NCBI GenBank assembly: GCA_963674665.2
Contig: CAXXPL010000003.1
Span: forward strand, 1 to 64,000
Length of the DNA: 64,000 nt
Direction of reading: 5' to 3'
Source of the DNA: G963674665 sp963674665
GTDB taxonomy: Bacteria > Desulfobacterota > Desulfovibrionia > Desulfovibrionales > Desulfovibrionaceae
The position numbers and the translations under genes were made by a program. Numbering within the stretch: position 1 is the first letter of the stretch; every line of letters begins with the position of its first letter. Positions 52,689-62,385 of this stretch are shown piece by piece. The notes beneath the pieces were generated by a model. The model searched no databases, was not told the DNA's origin, and worked only from the letters and a program-made list of their open reading frames with translations.

Positions 52689-53429
52689 ATGAGTGCAAAT
52701 TTTAAAGACGTTTACAGAGACCGGCCCCTGCTGCTTTCACCCGACATGCGAGATTGGGTTCCGGATGACGACATGGTGCATTTTGTCCTCGAGGCGGTGA
52801 ATCTTGTGTCTATGGACACGTTTAAGGTCAATCATCGCGGAACTGGCTCTAAGCAATACCCGCCCCGCATGATGCTGGCATTACTGATTTACTGCTACGC
52901 ACACGGCGTCTTTTCTTCGCGACGCATAGAGCGCGCCACGTATCGCGACGTCGCGGTGCGGTACCTGACCGGCAACACGCATCATGATCACGACACGATC
53001 AGCGCATTTCGGTGCAAGAACTTCGAAGCGTTCAGCGCCGCCTTTTTGGAGGTGCTCAAGCTCGCCAGCGAACTCAAGCTGCTTAAGGTTGGAAACATCA
53101 GCGTCGACGGGACTCACATCAAGGCTAACGCCTCTAAATATAGGAGTATTCAATATGTAAGGGCGTGTGAGCTTGAGCGGAAGCTGACGGATGACATTGC
53201 CGAACTTATGCGACAGGCGGAGCGCGCCGACAATGAATCAAGCGAGGATGGGCAGAGGATTCCCGAAGAGATCGCCAGGCGCGAGAAACTGCAGCGGCAA
53301 ATGCGCCAAGCCAAAGAAAAACTTGAGGCGCAGCCCAGTCAACAAAAAACTGGGGATCACCTCGGACCGGATCATTCAGGTCATGAGTGGTGGCAAGCCG
53401 CTCAAACTCCGGCGCGTGGGTTACCGTGA
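52689..53429 (+). pseudogene. IS1182-family transposase, truncated
   Basis: The first 215 or so residues are typical IS1182: YRDRPLLLSPDMRDWVPDDD, PPRMMLALLIYCYAHGVFSS, GNTHHDHDTISAFR and the catalytic region SVDGTHIKANASKYRS. After about 53345 the sequence no longer belongs to that family, and the frame ends in unrelated codons at 53429. The distal catalytic Asp and Glu are missing, so it cannot be active. Confidence 0.8.
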
Positions 53430-53801
53430 CGTCAGAACTGGCGAGCATTACGTCCATCTGACCAACCATTCACGCTCTATGCAAGAACCGTCGCGGAAAT
53501 CTACAAGGAACGCTGGCAAATAGAGATATTCTTCCGATTGATCAAACAGAACCTGAAGATCAAGCGTTTTGTGGGCACCACGAAAAACGCCGTATTATCA
53601 CAGATCTATGTGCCCCTGATCATGTACCTGCTGGTCGCGTTATTGAAGTTCACATCAAGGATCTGCTGGTCAATCCAGGAGATGTTGCAGTTGCTGCAAC
53701 TGAACGTATTCAAGCGTACGAATCTGGAGGCCTTCTTTAAACCGCCAGATAGAATATCAAAGATCAAGAACAGTTATCCGTTGTTGGCAATGGTGAGTTA
53801 A
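53350..53801 (+). pseudogene. IS4-family transposase C-terminal remnant, frameshifted
   Basis: Starting near 53350 in another frame, KKLGITSDRIIQVM and LRRVGYRDVRTGEHYVHLTN read as the distal part of an IS4-type transposase. After TNH one T is missing. The continuation YARTVAEIYKERWQIEIFF, with the catalytic Glu, and LIKQNLKIKRFVGTTKNAV lies in the next frame and runs to the stop at 53799-53801. The N-terminal half is absent. Confidence 0.75.
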
Positions 53802-53878
53802 CCGGACAGGATTGACCTTAAAACAACAGGGGCGGCCTACCCACGTTTTTTGTCTATAACGAAGAATCGGGCCATGCT

Positions 53879-54835
53879 CTATACTACCAGCCCTGACAGG
53901 TTAATGTTGTTGACCTCCCCGCCAGCAGTCATGTCGGGGATCACTACCGCCTGTCTCAGCGCTTCAAAGTCCGGATGTTCTTTTGTAATGACTGGACTGA
54001 ACATAACGCTTTTCACTATGTTTTCGTATTTCTCCAGGGTATTCTCTTGGGATCCGTCAACGCGTTGTATGATTATATAAGAAACCATGGGGCGCACCCC
54101 AAGAGTGCCATCCTCTGATAATGCAGTACCGTGCAGATAGAAAGGATCTCTTTGCTTAAGTGGAGGAAATTTATCAGGGTTGATAAATACCGCATGAGAC
54201 AGAGATGTAAACTGTGATTCAATAGAAATTATATGTATGTTGTTTTGCCAAAGAAAGCAATACGGCTTCAAAATATTTTCTCTGTTATAGTATTTATAGG
54301 CGCACTGCGTAAAAATTGTGGTTTTTTTACATTCATGGAAGCACAAGGCAAAACGAAGAATCTCATCTGGACTTTCTTCGTTCCACCAGTAGGCGTTATA
54401 TGCGCCACGGATAACGGTGAATACCTCCTGCAAGGTCTCCGGACCGTTAAAGCGCGAGATCGCCTCCTGCGCGTCCATACCCTGAAGCCCCAGAAAAACA
54501 TGGCCGGTCGCCTCACGTATGCCCGCCTGCACTTTGCGAGCAAATGTCTCTGACTCCGGAACAAGGCTTTCGTCCATCAGCAGATCGGCAGACACGTTGA
54601 GGCACTGCGCGTAGTCCTTGATTCTGCCCAGGGGCACGCCCTGTGATATGTCTTGCCGGATGGTCGTCACGCTTTTGGGCAGATGATTCTGCTGCCAGCG
54701 ATCCCACTGCGCCACGTGCCTGCTGGATGAACTATACATCCCCGTGCTTTTGTCCCAAAGTTCAAGCGCTCTTTTGAGCTTCTTCCCTGCAGATGCCAGC
54801 CTGTTCAGTCGCGGCCTTCCCAATTCCCCCTCCAT
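53879..54835 (-). CDS. Putative XRE-like regulator of the lipoprotein-kinase cluster
   Basis: The 318-residue product has a helix-turn-helix-like segment at about 52-90 (LPKSVTTIRQDISQGVPLGR, then IKDYAQCLNVSADLLMDES) that resembles Cro/C1 domains. About 220 residues follow that I do not recognise (FALCFHECKKTTIFTQCAYK, FYLHGTALSEDGTLGVRPMV). It is transcribed divergently from the lipoprotein and kinase genes, the usual place for a local regulator. The sequence is less GC-rich than the window's core genes. Ligand sensing by the C-terminal part is a guess. Confidence 0.65.
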   Translation of the reverse strand: MEGELGRPRLNRLASAGKKLKRALELWDKSTGMYSSSSRHVAQWDRWQQNHLPKSVTTIRQDISQGVPLGRIKDYAQCLNVSADLLMDESLVPESETFARKVQAGIREATGHVFLGLQGMDAQEAISRFNGPETLQEVFTVIRGAYNAYWWNEESPDEILRFALCFHECKKTTIFTQCAYKYYNRENILKPYCFLWQNNIHIISIESQFTSLSHAVFINPDKFPPLKQRDPFYLHGTALSEDGTLGVRPMVSYIIIQRVDGSQENTLEKYENIVKSVMFSPVITKEHPDFEALRQAVVIPDMTAGGEVNNINLSGLVV

Positions 54836-55106
54836 CTGTCTGCATGCGGACCTTTGTTTTGTATCACTATTCTGTCATGGCTATATCAGTTTAAAGTTCT
54901 AGTAAAGCGCTGAGGGGGCACGTACGTTTACGATAAGCGGGAGTCGGCATTTTTTTTTTGGTTTGGGGTAGGATATAATCATGAATTTTGAGTTTTTCTG
55001 GTGCCTTGACTTTGCCTGCTGTGTCTACGTGGAAGAATACGTTGACCTGGAGCACCATGTAACCGATGATATCAAGTCTAAAAAAATTCATATTGGAGAA
55101 GGGGTT

Positions 55107-56177
55107 ATGTACACATTGAAGCACAGAATTCCTCTTGTCGCCATAATGCTGTTTACAGCCTTGCTTTTACTGAACGGTTGCGAGAACGAAGCAGCAAAAG
55201 AATCCGAGAAGCAAACTCCAGAGAGACGTATAGGCGTCGTATTGGATACTGGAGGCGATAGGGACAAGGGCTACAATGAACACACATTGAGAGGTGTTCA
55301 GAAGGCCGCTAAGGCGGCAGGAATCGAGGTTAAGTACATTGTTTCCGAGTCCATGATGGACTACGAAAACAACGTGGAAAGCCTCATCCTTGAAGGCGCC
55401 GATCTGATTGTCACCGTCGGGTTCACCATGGGCAACATTACCTCCAAAGCGGCGCAGAAAAACAAGAACGTGCATTTTGTTATTGTCGATTTTGCTTATT
55501 ATCCCGGAGCAGGCTGCGCAGACACAGTGGAAGATTGCTATACCAAAGAAGGCGGACTGGAGAACGTCACCAGCCTGCTTTTTGCCGAAGACGAGGCGGG
55601 GTATCTCGCCGGCGCCCTGGCCGCATGCATGACAAAAAGCAACGTCATCGCCACGGTCTCCGGCATGGAGATCCCCCCTGTCTGGAAATTCGTTTTAGGG
55701 TATCAGCACGGCGCACGTTCGGTGAAGCCTGATATCCAGACACTCAATCAGTACATCCCTGATTTCAATGATCCGGAATCGGGCAAAACCGTTGGCCAAA
55801 AGTTCATACAGAAAGGCGCGGACATCGTCTTCGCCGTTGGCGGCAGCACCGGCAACGGCGCCTTGCTGGCCGCCAAAAACGCCGGGATCATGGGTATCGG
55901 CGTGGATATCGATCAATACAACACTTTTGAGGAGGTCAAGGATATCTTGCTGACCAGCGCAATGAAGAACATGGACGTCGCTGCAGCGACCGCGATTGAG
56001 GCGTACTCTAGGGGTGAACTTAAAAGCGGCGTAAACCTGTTCACCCTCAGTAACAACGGCGTAGGTTTGGCCCCGTATCACGATATGGAGGGAGTGGTCC
56101 CCCAACAGTGCAAAGATATAGTGGAAAAAGCAATACAAGACGTCATTGGCAATCCCAACATCACCGGCGCAAAATAA
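55107..56177 (+). CDS. BMP/PnrA-type substrate-binding lipoprotein
   Basis: The 356-residue precursor has a lipoprotein signal (lipobox LLLLNGC, Cys at about 28). It continues as a periplasmic-binding-protein type I fold of the BMP/Med family (RIGVVLDTGGDRDKGYNEHT, GADLIVTVGFTMGN, ADIVFAVGGSTGNGALLAAK, GIGVDIDQYNT). The family binds nucleosides or autoinducer-like ligands. No ABC transporter genes follow; a hybrid kinase does, so it probably works as a sensor. The ATG at 55107, behind GGAGAAGGGG, is chosen over an upstream ATG because the lipoprotein signal begins there. Confidence 0.88.
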   Translation: MYTLKHRIPLVAIMLFTALLLLNGCENEAAKESEKQTPERRIGVVLDTGGDRDKGYNEHTLRGVQKAAKAAGIEVKYIVSESMMDYENNVESLILEGADLIVTVGFTMGNITSKAAQKNKNVHFVIVDFAYYPGAGCADTVEDCYTKEGGLENVTSLLFAEDEAGYLAGALAACMTKSNVIATVSGMEIPPVWKFVLGYQHGARSVKPDIQTLNQYIPDFNDPESGKTVGQKFIQKGADIVFAVGGSTGNGALLAAKNAGIMGIGVDIDQYNTFEEVKDILLTSAMKNMDVAAATAIEAYSRGELKSGVNLFTLSNNGVGLAPYHDMEGVVPQQCKDIVEKAIQDVIGNPNITGAK

Positions 56178-56207
56178 GTCTGAGTATACTCTGATACTTC
56201 CGATAAC

Positions 56208-59200
56208 ATGAAAGGTCACACTCACGTTTCGAAAAATGGTGCTGATGAACTTAATTATCCTTTTGCACTGACCAGTCTCCTTTCCGGCTGCTTCGCTCTT
56301 TCAACGTTTCTGCTCTTTGCGTATATCCATACTCTTGGCAACAACCGAATCCTCGTTCCATACGCCGGCTTGTTGCTGCTCCACCTGCTGCTTCACGGCT
56401 TCATTTTTTGGCGGATTCGCTGCACGGGTCGTGGCAGACTCGGAATACGATTCCTCACAGGGCTTCAACTTTTTATATGCATTCTGCTCCCATTGATCTT
56501 GAATGAGTACTGGATTATTTGTCTTTTCCATATCATATCGCTGTTGCTCATCGAGAGCATCACAGACGAACCTCGACGATTTCTGTCGGCCCTGGTCATC
56601 ACGCTGCTCGCTCTGGCTTGCATGTTCACTTTGGATTTGTCCGCCGTCAAACCTGACCAAGGAGTATCGTTCGATGACAATCTAGCCGTAGCGTGGTCCG
56701 CTGCGCAACTGGCTCTGGCCATTATGGTATGGGGCTATATGTTGTTCACTTATCGAATAATGCCGTATGTAAACAACCAGTTTCACCTTGACCTTGCCAC
56801 GCAGTTTTCCCTCGTTTTTACAATTATCTCGGTTATCTTTATTCTCCTTGTGACTGGCGTTCTCGCCTCCCAGATCCGCTCTTCCCAGGTGTCGAGCGTG
56901 GGCGACAGCTACCATGCTGTGGCGGAAAACGTGGCCAGAATGGTCGGCGACCAGATTCAGGAACAGTTCAACAAGCTGACCTTTCTGTGTCAGCAGGAGG
57001 TCGCCATCCAGACTGCGCTGGAGAAGGCAGACAAGGCCTACCCGAAAAACCCCAAAGAGGCTCAGGCCTTGTTGCAACGTTTGGACGAGAAATGGTCGCA
57101 GTCAAATGAAGACAGCGAGTTCGTCCATTCCATTCGAAACAACAAGGTCACGCTTTCCTTGAACCGCTTCAGGATGTTCAGCAGTTTTCATAAAAACTTC
57201 ATACTTACCGACCGCGAGGGCGCTCTGGTCGCATGTTTGGGAAAAATGCCCGATCAGTTTTCATTTTCAAACACGCGATGGTGGAAAACGGCCTGGAACA
57301 ACGGGCTGGGAGGCGTCTTTCTGGGCAACCTTTTCATAGAAAAGGAAAGCTCCAGCGCGTATCTGCAGGTGGCGGTAAGCACGCTGGATTATAAAACAAA
57401 CAGGCAGATAGGAGTAATATCCTCCGAGTACCACCTAAACACCATCCAACGAATCGTCGAGCGTTCTGAATTCGAAGGCTTCGGACATGTTTACCTAGTC
57501 AGCAAAGAGGGGGAGGTCATCGCGAGTTCAGAGAAAACAGACATACCCCGGGAAAAGGAAAAGAAATTCTGGCTCGATCACTTCGCGCAATCCGGTATTT
57601 TCTCTCCGAAAGAACCCGAGTGGATTACAGGGCTGGACATCGACTCGCATAACGCCATTTTCGCCTATTCCAACCTGACAACGATTTATCAGTACCTTGA
57701 TTCTCCACTCAATGATCTGGACTGGCGAATCATCATCAGCAACACCAAGTTGAACGCATTAAGCAAAGTCACCCGCTCGCTCAAAGTGACGCTGCTCGTA
57801 TGCACGATTATCGCCGCCTTGGGCATCATCATAATCCAATGGGCCACGAAACTGGTTAGCCGGCCTATAGCTGCGTTGACGGAAACAGCGCAAATTATGG
57901 CGGGGGGCAATCTGGAAGAGAGAGCTGAACCGGAAGGTCCCATCGAGCTTGTCACCCTGGCCAACGTCTTCAACACCTTAACCTCCAATTTGCGCAGTCT
58001 GATCCTCAATCTTCAAGATCAGGTCGCCAGCAGAACCGCGCAATTGGAAAAAGCAAAAAGCGAAGCCGAGGCGGCGACGGAAGCGAAAAGCCATTTTTTG
58101 GCCAACATGAGTCATGAAATCAGGACGCCCATGAATGCCATCATCGGGTTCTCCGGGCTTGCCCTGAAAACCGAACTCACCCCTAAGCAGTCAGACTATT
58201 TAATCAAAATAGATTCTTCAGCCCAATCTCTTCTAGGTATCATCAATGACATTCTCGACTTTTCGAAGATCGAGGCGGGCAAGCTGGACATGGAGTCCAG
58301 CCCCTTTGATCTCGGCAATGTTCTTGCCAACCTGTCCACCCTTATCAGCCTCAAGGCTGAAGAAAAAAATCTGGAGTTTCTGTTTGATATCGAACCGGAT
58401 GCGCCCTTCAATCTCATTGGCGATCAGCTGCGCTTGACACAGGTATTGGTTAATTTGGCCAACAATGCGGTCAAATTCACTCCATCCGGTCAAATCATAC
58501 TCAAGATTGAAGTCGTCGAGCGCAGTTCAGACAAGGCCGTTTTGAAATTCTCGGTAACCGACACCGGGGTTGGCATGACCGCAGATCAAGTCGGCAAACT
58601 CTTCAAACCCTTTTCACAAGCCGACAGTTCCACCACGAGGAGATTTGGGGGAACAGGCCTCGGCCTGACCATCTCCAAGCGCCTGGTGGAAATGATGCAA
58701 GGTGAAATCTCTGTGCAGAGTGAAAAGGACAAAGGCAGTGCCTTCTTTTTTACCGCTGTCTTAGGGGTGCAGACCGAAACCAAGGCTGGTGAGCATCCCA
58801 TCCATTTGGATCTTCAAAATCTCAAAGTCCTTGTCGTGGATGATAACGCGGCGAGCAGGGAAATTTTGACTGCAGCGCTTGAATCACTCACCTTTCAGGT
58901 AGACCAAGCCGCCTCAGGCGAAGAGGCAATCGCAGAACTTGCTGCGGCGGCCCATGAAAAACCTTTCCAGCTCATCCTTATGGACTGGAAAATGCCGGGC
59001 ATGGATGGTGTGGAGGCATCCATGCGCATCAAATCCGACAACCTCCTTTCAGACATACCGGCCATACTCTTGGTCAGCGCCTATGGCATGGAGGATGTCA
59101 AGCTACAAGCCGCTGAAGCCGGGGTGGACGCTTTTCTGGTCAAGCCGGTGACACATTCCACCCTCTTTGACACAATAATGACTGTTTTTAGCATAAAGCA

Positions 59201-60311
59201 TCAAGATAGCACAAAATATCGACACAGACGGCATCAGAAATCCAGCAGTTTGGACCTCATCAGGGGGGCCCACATTCTTCTTGTCGAGGACAATGAAATC
59301 AACCAACAAGTTGCCATGGAGCTGCTGCAACACGAACAATTAAAAGCAACCATCGCTTCCAATGGTCAGGAAGCCGTGGATAAGGTGAACAACATCATTC
59401 GCGACGAAACACCCGTGCTCTTTGACGCCGTACTCATGGATATCCAGATGCCCGTCATGGACGGCTACACTGCTACGGCTGAGATCAAAAAGATCAAGCC
59501 TGAACTTGCGATTATCGCCATGACCGCCCACGCCATGGCCGGTGAACGCGAAAAGTGCATGGCCGCCGGCATGGACGACTACCTGACCAAGCCCATCAAC
59601 CCGGAAGAAATGTTTGCAACCTTGCTGCGCTGGATTTCACCAGGTGAAAGAAAAATGGAAGATGTGGCCGCTCCAAACGGGCCGACAGAGAAGGTCCGGC
59701 TTCCGAACGACCTGGCAGGGATCAGTATCCAGTCCGGAGTACAACGGGTGGCCGGAAACGCCAAACTATATGTGAACCTCTTGAAAAAGTTTGTCAAAAA
59801 CAATGCCGGCGTGTGTGATTCCATTCATGCCGCCATACAGTCTGGTAATCTGGAAAACGCCGCCACTCTCGCACACACGCTCAAAGGCGTGGCCGGTAAT
59901 ATTGGCGCGGAAGGTGTCTTTGACGCTGCTGGCAGGCTGGAGTCTGCGCTGAATGAGCAGGACACCGCCAGCCTTTCGGATCTTACACAACAACTGACGG
60001 AAAAATTAACTCCTGTCTTGAAGGATATCAACGCATGGCTCTCTTCGCAGTCTGAAACCGCAGTATTTCAATCTGCGGGAAATACAGACGTTTCAGCAGC
60101 AACGCCGATCATGAAAGATCTTTCAAAATCGTTACTGGATTACGACTCCGACGCCATTGACTTTATCACGGCGCTCAAAGGAAATATTGGAGCTGAACAC
60201 GCAACAGATCTGCACCGCATTGAAGACCTGGTGGGCGACCTTGAATATGATGAGGCGCTTGAAATTCTTTCGCAGCTTGCGATGAAAATGAACATCACGT
60301 TGGAAGGCTAA
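56208..60311 (+). CDS. Multi-domain hybrid sensor histidine kinase with two receivers and HPt
   Basis: A 1367-residue membrane kinase. About six to seven helices lie in the first 215 residues, then an extracytoplasmic Cache-like sensor (about 225-515, VYLVSKEGEVIASS), a further helix (about 525-545) and HAMP. HisKA has H636 in NMSHEIRTPMNAIIGF, and the HATPase has GGTGLGLTISKRLVEMMQG. Two receiver domains follow (acceptors D926 in LILMDWKMPGMDG and D1078 in AVLMDIQMPVMDG). A C-terminal HPt has H1223 in LAHTLKGVAGNIG. All relay elements are present. It starts 30 bases after the lipoprotein gene, so the lipoprotein is its likely periplasmic partner. Its composition is AT-richer than most of the window. 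Confidence 0.92.
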   Translation: MKGHTHVSKNGADELNYPFALTSLLSGCFALSTFLLFAYIHTLGNNRILVPYAGLLLLHLLLHGFIFWRIRCTGRGRLGIRFLTGLQLFICILLPLILNEYWIICLFHIISLLLIESITDEPRRFLSALVITLLALACMFTLDLSAVKPDQGVSFDDNLAVAWSAAQLALAIMVWGYMLFTYRIMPYVNNQFHLDLATQFSLVFTIISVIFILLVTGVLASQIRSSQVSSVGDSYHAVAENVARMVGDQIQEQFNKLTFLCQQEVAIQTALEKADKAYPKNPKEAQALLQRLDEKWSQSNEDSEFVHSIRNNKVTLSLNRFRMFSSFHKNFILTDREGALVACLGKMPDQFSFSNTRWWKTAWNNGLGGVFLGNLFIEKESSSAYLQVAVSTLDYKTNRQIGVISSEYHLNTIQRIVERSEFEGFGHVYLVSKEGEVIASSEKTDIPREKEKKFWLDHFAQSGIFSPKEPEWITGLDIDSHNAIFAYSNLTTIYQYLDSPLNDLDWRIIISNTKLNALSKVTRSLKVTLLVCTIIAALGIIIIQWATKLVSRPIAALTETAQIMAGGNLEERAEPEGPIELVTLANVFNTLTSNLRSLILNLQDQVASRTAQLEKAKSEAEAATEAKSHFLANMSHEIRTPMNAIIGFSGLALKTELTPKQSDYLIKIDSSAQSLLGIINDILDFSKIEAGKLDMESSPFDLGNVLANLSTLISLKAEEKNLEFLFDIEPDAPFNLIGDQLRLTQVLVNLANNAVKFTPSGQIILKIEVVERSSDKAVLKFSVTDTGVGMTADQVGKLFKPFSQADSSTTRRFGGTGLGLTISKRLVEMMQGEISVQSEKDKGSAFFFTAVLGVQTETKAGEHPIHLDLQNLKVLVVDDNAASREILTAALESLTFQVDQAASGEEAIAELAAAAHEKPFQLILMDWKMPGMDGVEASMRIKSDNLLSDIPAILLVSAYGMEDVKLQAAEAGVDAFLVKPVTHSTLFDTIMTVFSIKHQDSTKYRHRRHQKSSSLDLIRGAHILLVEDNEINQQVAMELLQHEQLKATIASNGQEAVDKVNNIIRDETPVLFDAVLMDIQMPVMDGYTATAEIKKIKPELAIIAMTAHAMAGEREKCMAAGMDDYLTKPINPEEMFATLLRWISPGERKMEDVAAPNGPTEKVRLPNDLAGISIQSGVQRVAGNAKLYVNLLKKFVKNNAGVCDSIHAAIQSGNLENAATLAHTLKGVAGNIGAEGVFDAAGRLESALNEQDTASLSDLTQQLTEKLTPVLKDINAWLSSQSETAVFQSAGNTDVSAATPIMKDLSKSLLDYDSDAIDFITALKGNIGAEHATDLHRIEDLVGDLEYDEALEILSQLAMKMNITLEG

Positions 60312-60314
60312 CGC

Positions 60315-61286
60315 ATGGACGACGCACCGAAACGCAATATTCTTATCGTTGACGACGCTGTAGAGAATATCAACATCCTCATGGAGTTGCTCAAGCCTGA
60401 GTACAAGACATTCTTTGCAAAGAATGGCGAGAAGGCCCTGGAACTGGCGCGGGCAAAAGCCCCGGATCTCGTGCTCCTTGATATCGTTATGCCTGAAATG
60501 AATGGATACGAGGTTTGCAGAAGGCTCAAGGCTGAGCCCTCCACAGCTGATATCCCTGTTATTTTTATTTCCTCAAAGGCTGAAGTTGATGACGAAACAA
60601 AAGGTTTCGAAATCGGGGCCGTGGACTATATCACAAAGCCCATCAGTCCATCCATCGTCAAAGCCCGCGTGGCAAATCACCTCAAGCTACGTGACGCCAT
60701 GCAAGAACTCAAGCGTCTGTACAGCATGGCCATGGACGCCAATCCCATGACCGGGCTGCCGGGTAATAACAGTGTGGCCCAACGCATCGAAAACGCGTTA
60801 CGTGAAAATGAAGAGGCGTGTGTCATTTACGGCGATCTCGACCATTTCAAGGCGTATAATGACAAATACGGTTTCGCCTGCGGAGATGATGTCCTGCGCT
60901 TCACGGCGCAAGTCATTCAGGAAACCGCGCAAAAACATGGAGGTATTGCCCCCTTCATAGGCCACATCGGCGGCGATGACTTTGTCCTTGTTGTCCCTGC
61001 CGATTCAGCCAAAAAAGTGGGCGATGAAATTATCAGAAATTTTGATACCGGTGTGGTGCAGTTTTACAGCCCGGAAGACGCTTCAGCCAAGTGCATTCAG
61101 TCGGTAAACCGCCATGGAGAGAAACAAACTTTTCCACTCATATCCATCAGCCTTGCGGGGGTAGACTTATCTCTTCATGAGTATACCAAGTATCTGCAAG
61201 TAAACGACGCCTGCGCGGAAACAAAGAAGGTTGCCAAGAGTGAAGTCGGGAGCTGCCTTCGCTTCAACAGACGTATGAATAGCTGA
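60315..61286 (+). CDS. REC-GGDEF response regulator with variant GGDDF motif
   Basis: The 323-residue protein has a receiver domain (NILIVDDAVENINILM, acceptor in LVLLDIVMPEMNGYEV, ITKPISP). A GGDEF domain follows (DPxTGLPGNN-like ANPMTGLPGNNSV, YGDLDHFKAYNDKYGF) in which the signature loop is HIGGDDFVLV. The Glu that would make GGDEF is Asp, so cyclase activity may be weak or lost. It begins three bases after the hybrid kinase stop, so it is the obvious phosphate acceptor from its HPt. The C-terminus is unusual (SEVGSCLRFNRRMNS). Confidence 0.9.
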   Translation: MDDAPKRNILIVDDAVENINILMELLKPEYKTFFAKNGEKALELARAKAPDLVLLDIVMPEMNGYEVCRRLKAEPSTADIPVIFISSKAEVDDETKGFEIGAVDYITKPISPSIVKARVANHLKLRDAMQELKRLYSMAMDANPMTGLPGNNSVAQRIENALRENEEACVIYGDLDHFKAYNDKYGFACGDDVLRFTAQVIQETAQKHGGIAPFIGHIGGDDFVLVVPADSAKKVGDEIIRNFDTGVVQFYSPEDASAKCIQSVNRHGEKQTFPLISISLAGVDLSLHEYTKYLQVNDACAETKKVAKSEVGSCLRFNRRMNS

Positions 61287-62385
61287 GATGATGTGCCGTG
61301 CCACATAGTTTTGATCATAGAAGAGCCGGGATAAGGTGGAATGAAATGGGATATTGTGGGATGTGGGGTGGCTTAGAATCTAGCTATCCAAGCCACCCAA
61401 CATGGCAATGACGGATATTGGAACTTTCACAAGAAACGACACGTAATTTTGATCAACTACCGAACCGCGACACTTAGTTTCGATCTTCATCATGGGCAGT
61501 CGACGGCCTCGACATTTGTCCAAAGGGTTTCATGCTGACTTGGCATTCTAATTTAGACAAGGCCTGAAAAAAGTGGCCAGGCACACTTAACTTCCACACC
61601 CTCTTTTGTAACCCGCGCAAGGCCAGCCTCGGCCAATCTGGTAAGCTCTTCCATGTCTTTTTGGATAAAGTACTTTGATGCCATATGGAAAACCTCTCTG
61701 TTCACAGCGATGAAATAACTGCCCTTAGTAATACAGCTACTACGGCTTTTACTTCCCGTTGCCGTGGCATAGGGTTGAGACTTCTATTCTCATCTTTTTT
61801 GCCATAGCCTTCAGGTCTTCAATGGACAATTCATGAAGCTCTTCATTATGCTATCGTGTTTAGTTTTAGCTGCTTGCTTCTTTTTCCGTATCTTTTATCT
61901 TTATATGTATACTTTTTCCCTTATCTTGTATATTGCCGGCATTATGAGAAGCAGATTGCTAAATATCATTGATTCCAATGTTTAGCACTGCGTTATTGTT
62001 GCCTTTTTTACTTGCTATTTTCGTTCCTGTAATGATGACTATCATGATAATAAACTATATATAATATACTGAAGTTCATCTTTATGCAATATTGGCCATG
62101 GTGTGTTGATAATCAATGTGGGGGATAGGGTGTGGGGTTATGAGAACGATTAGAAAAGTAACTATGGTCAGAGCGAAGAGGAATATCGCGTGAATGAGAA
62201 TTAGCATGCACGTACCTAATATGTTTTCTTTTCTAACAGGCGTATGCTTTTTTGGTTGTGCTATTTTTACTGCAAAAATAATTGCATTTATTTGACATGT
62301 TAATTGACAACCATATGTAAATTGATAAAAAAAGATTATTCTCCGCTAGGATAGACAACGTACAATACTCTACCAGTTGACGTTG
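61287..62385. other. AT-rich region between the signalling island and the prophage
   Basis: About 1.1 kb without a convincing complete gene. On the minus strand a frame at 61553-61684 (43 codons, MASKYFIQKDMEELTRLAEA, GAGAGG upstream) looks coding but short. An open frame at 61749-61850 (LSIEDLKAMAKKMRIEVST) resembles a Rho N-terminal or SAP-like helix motif cut off by stops. Both may be debris. From about 61850 to 62350 the sequence is very AT-rich. The left end of the Mu-like prophage should lie somewhere before 62386, but I cannot locate it. Confidence 0.35.

Larger units (their letters stand above)
52606..53813 (+). mobile_element. Composite scar of two unrelated insertion sequences
   Basis: The segment is bounded by inverted repeats: TCCTGTCCGGTTAAC at 52608-52622 and its complement at 53797-53811. 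Within it the first two thirds encode an IS1182-type transposase N-terminus and the last third an IS4-type transposase C-terminus. Neither is complete. A recombination or insertion-deletion event between two elements is the simplest history, with the outer repeats belonging to one of them. Confidence 0.7.
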
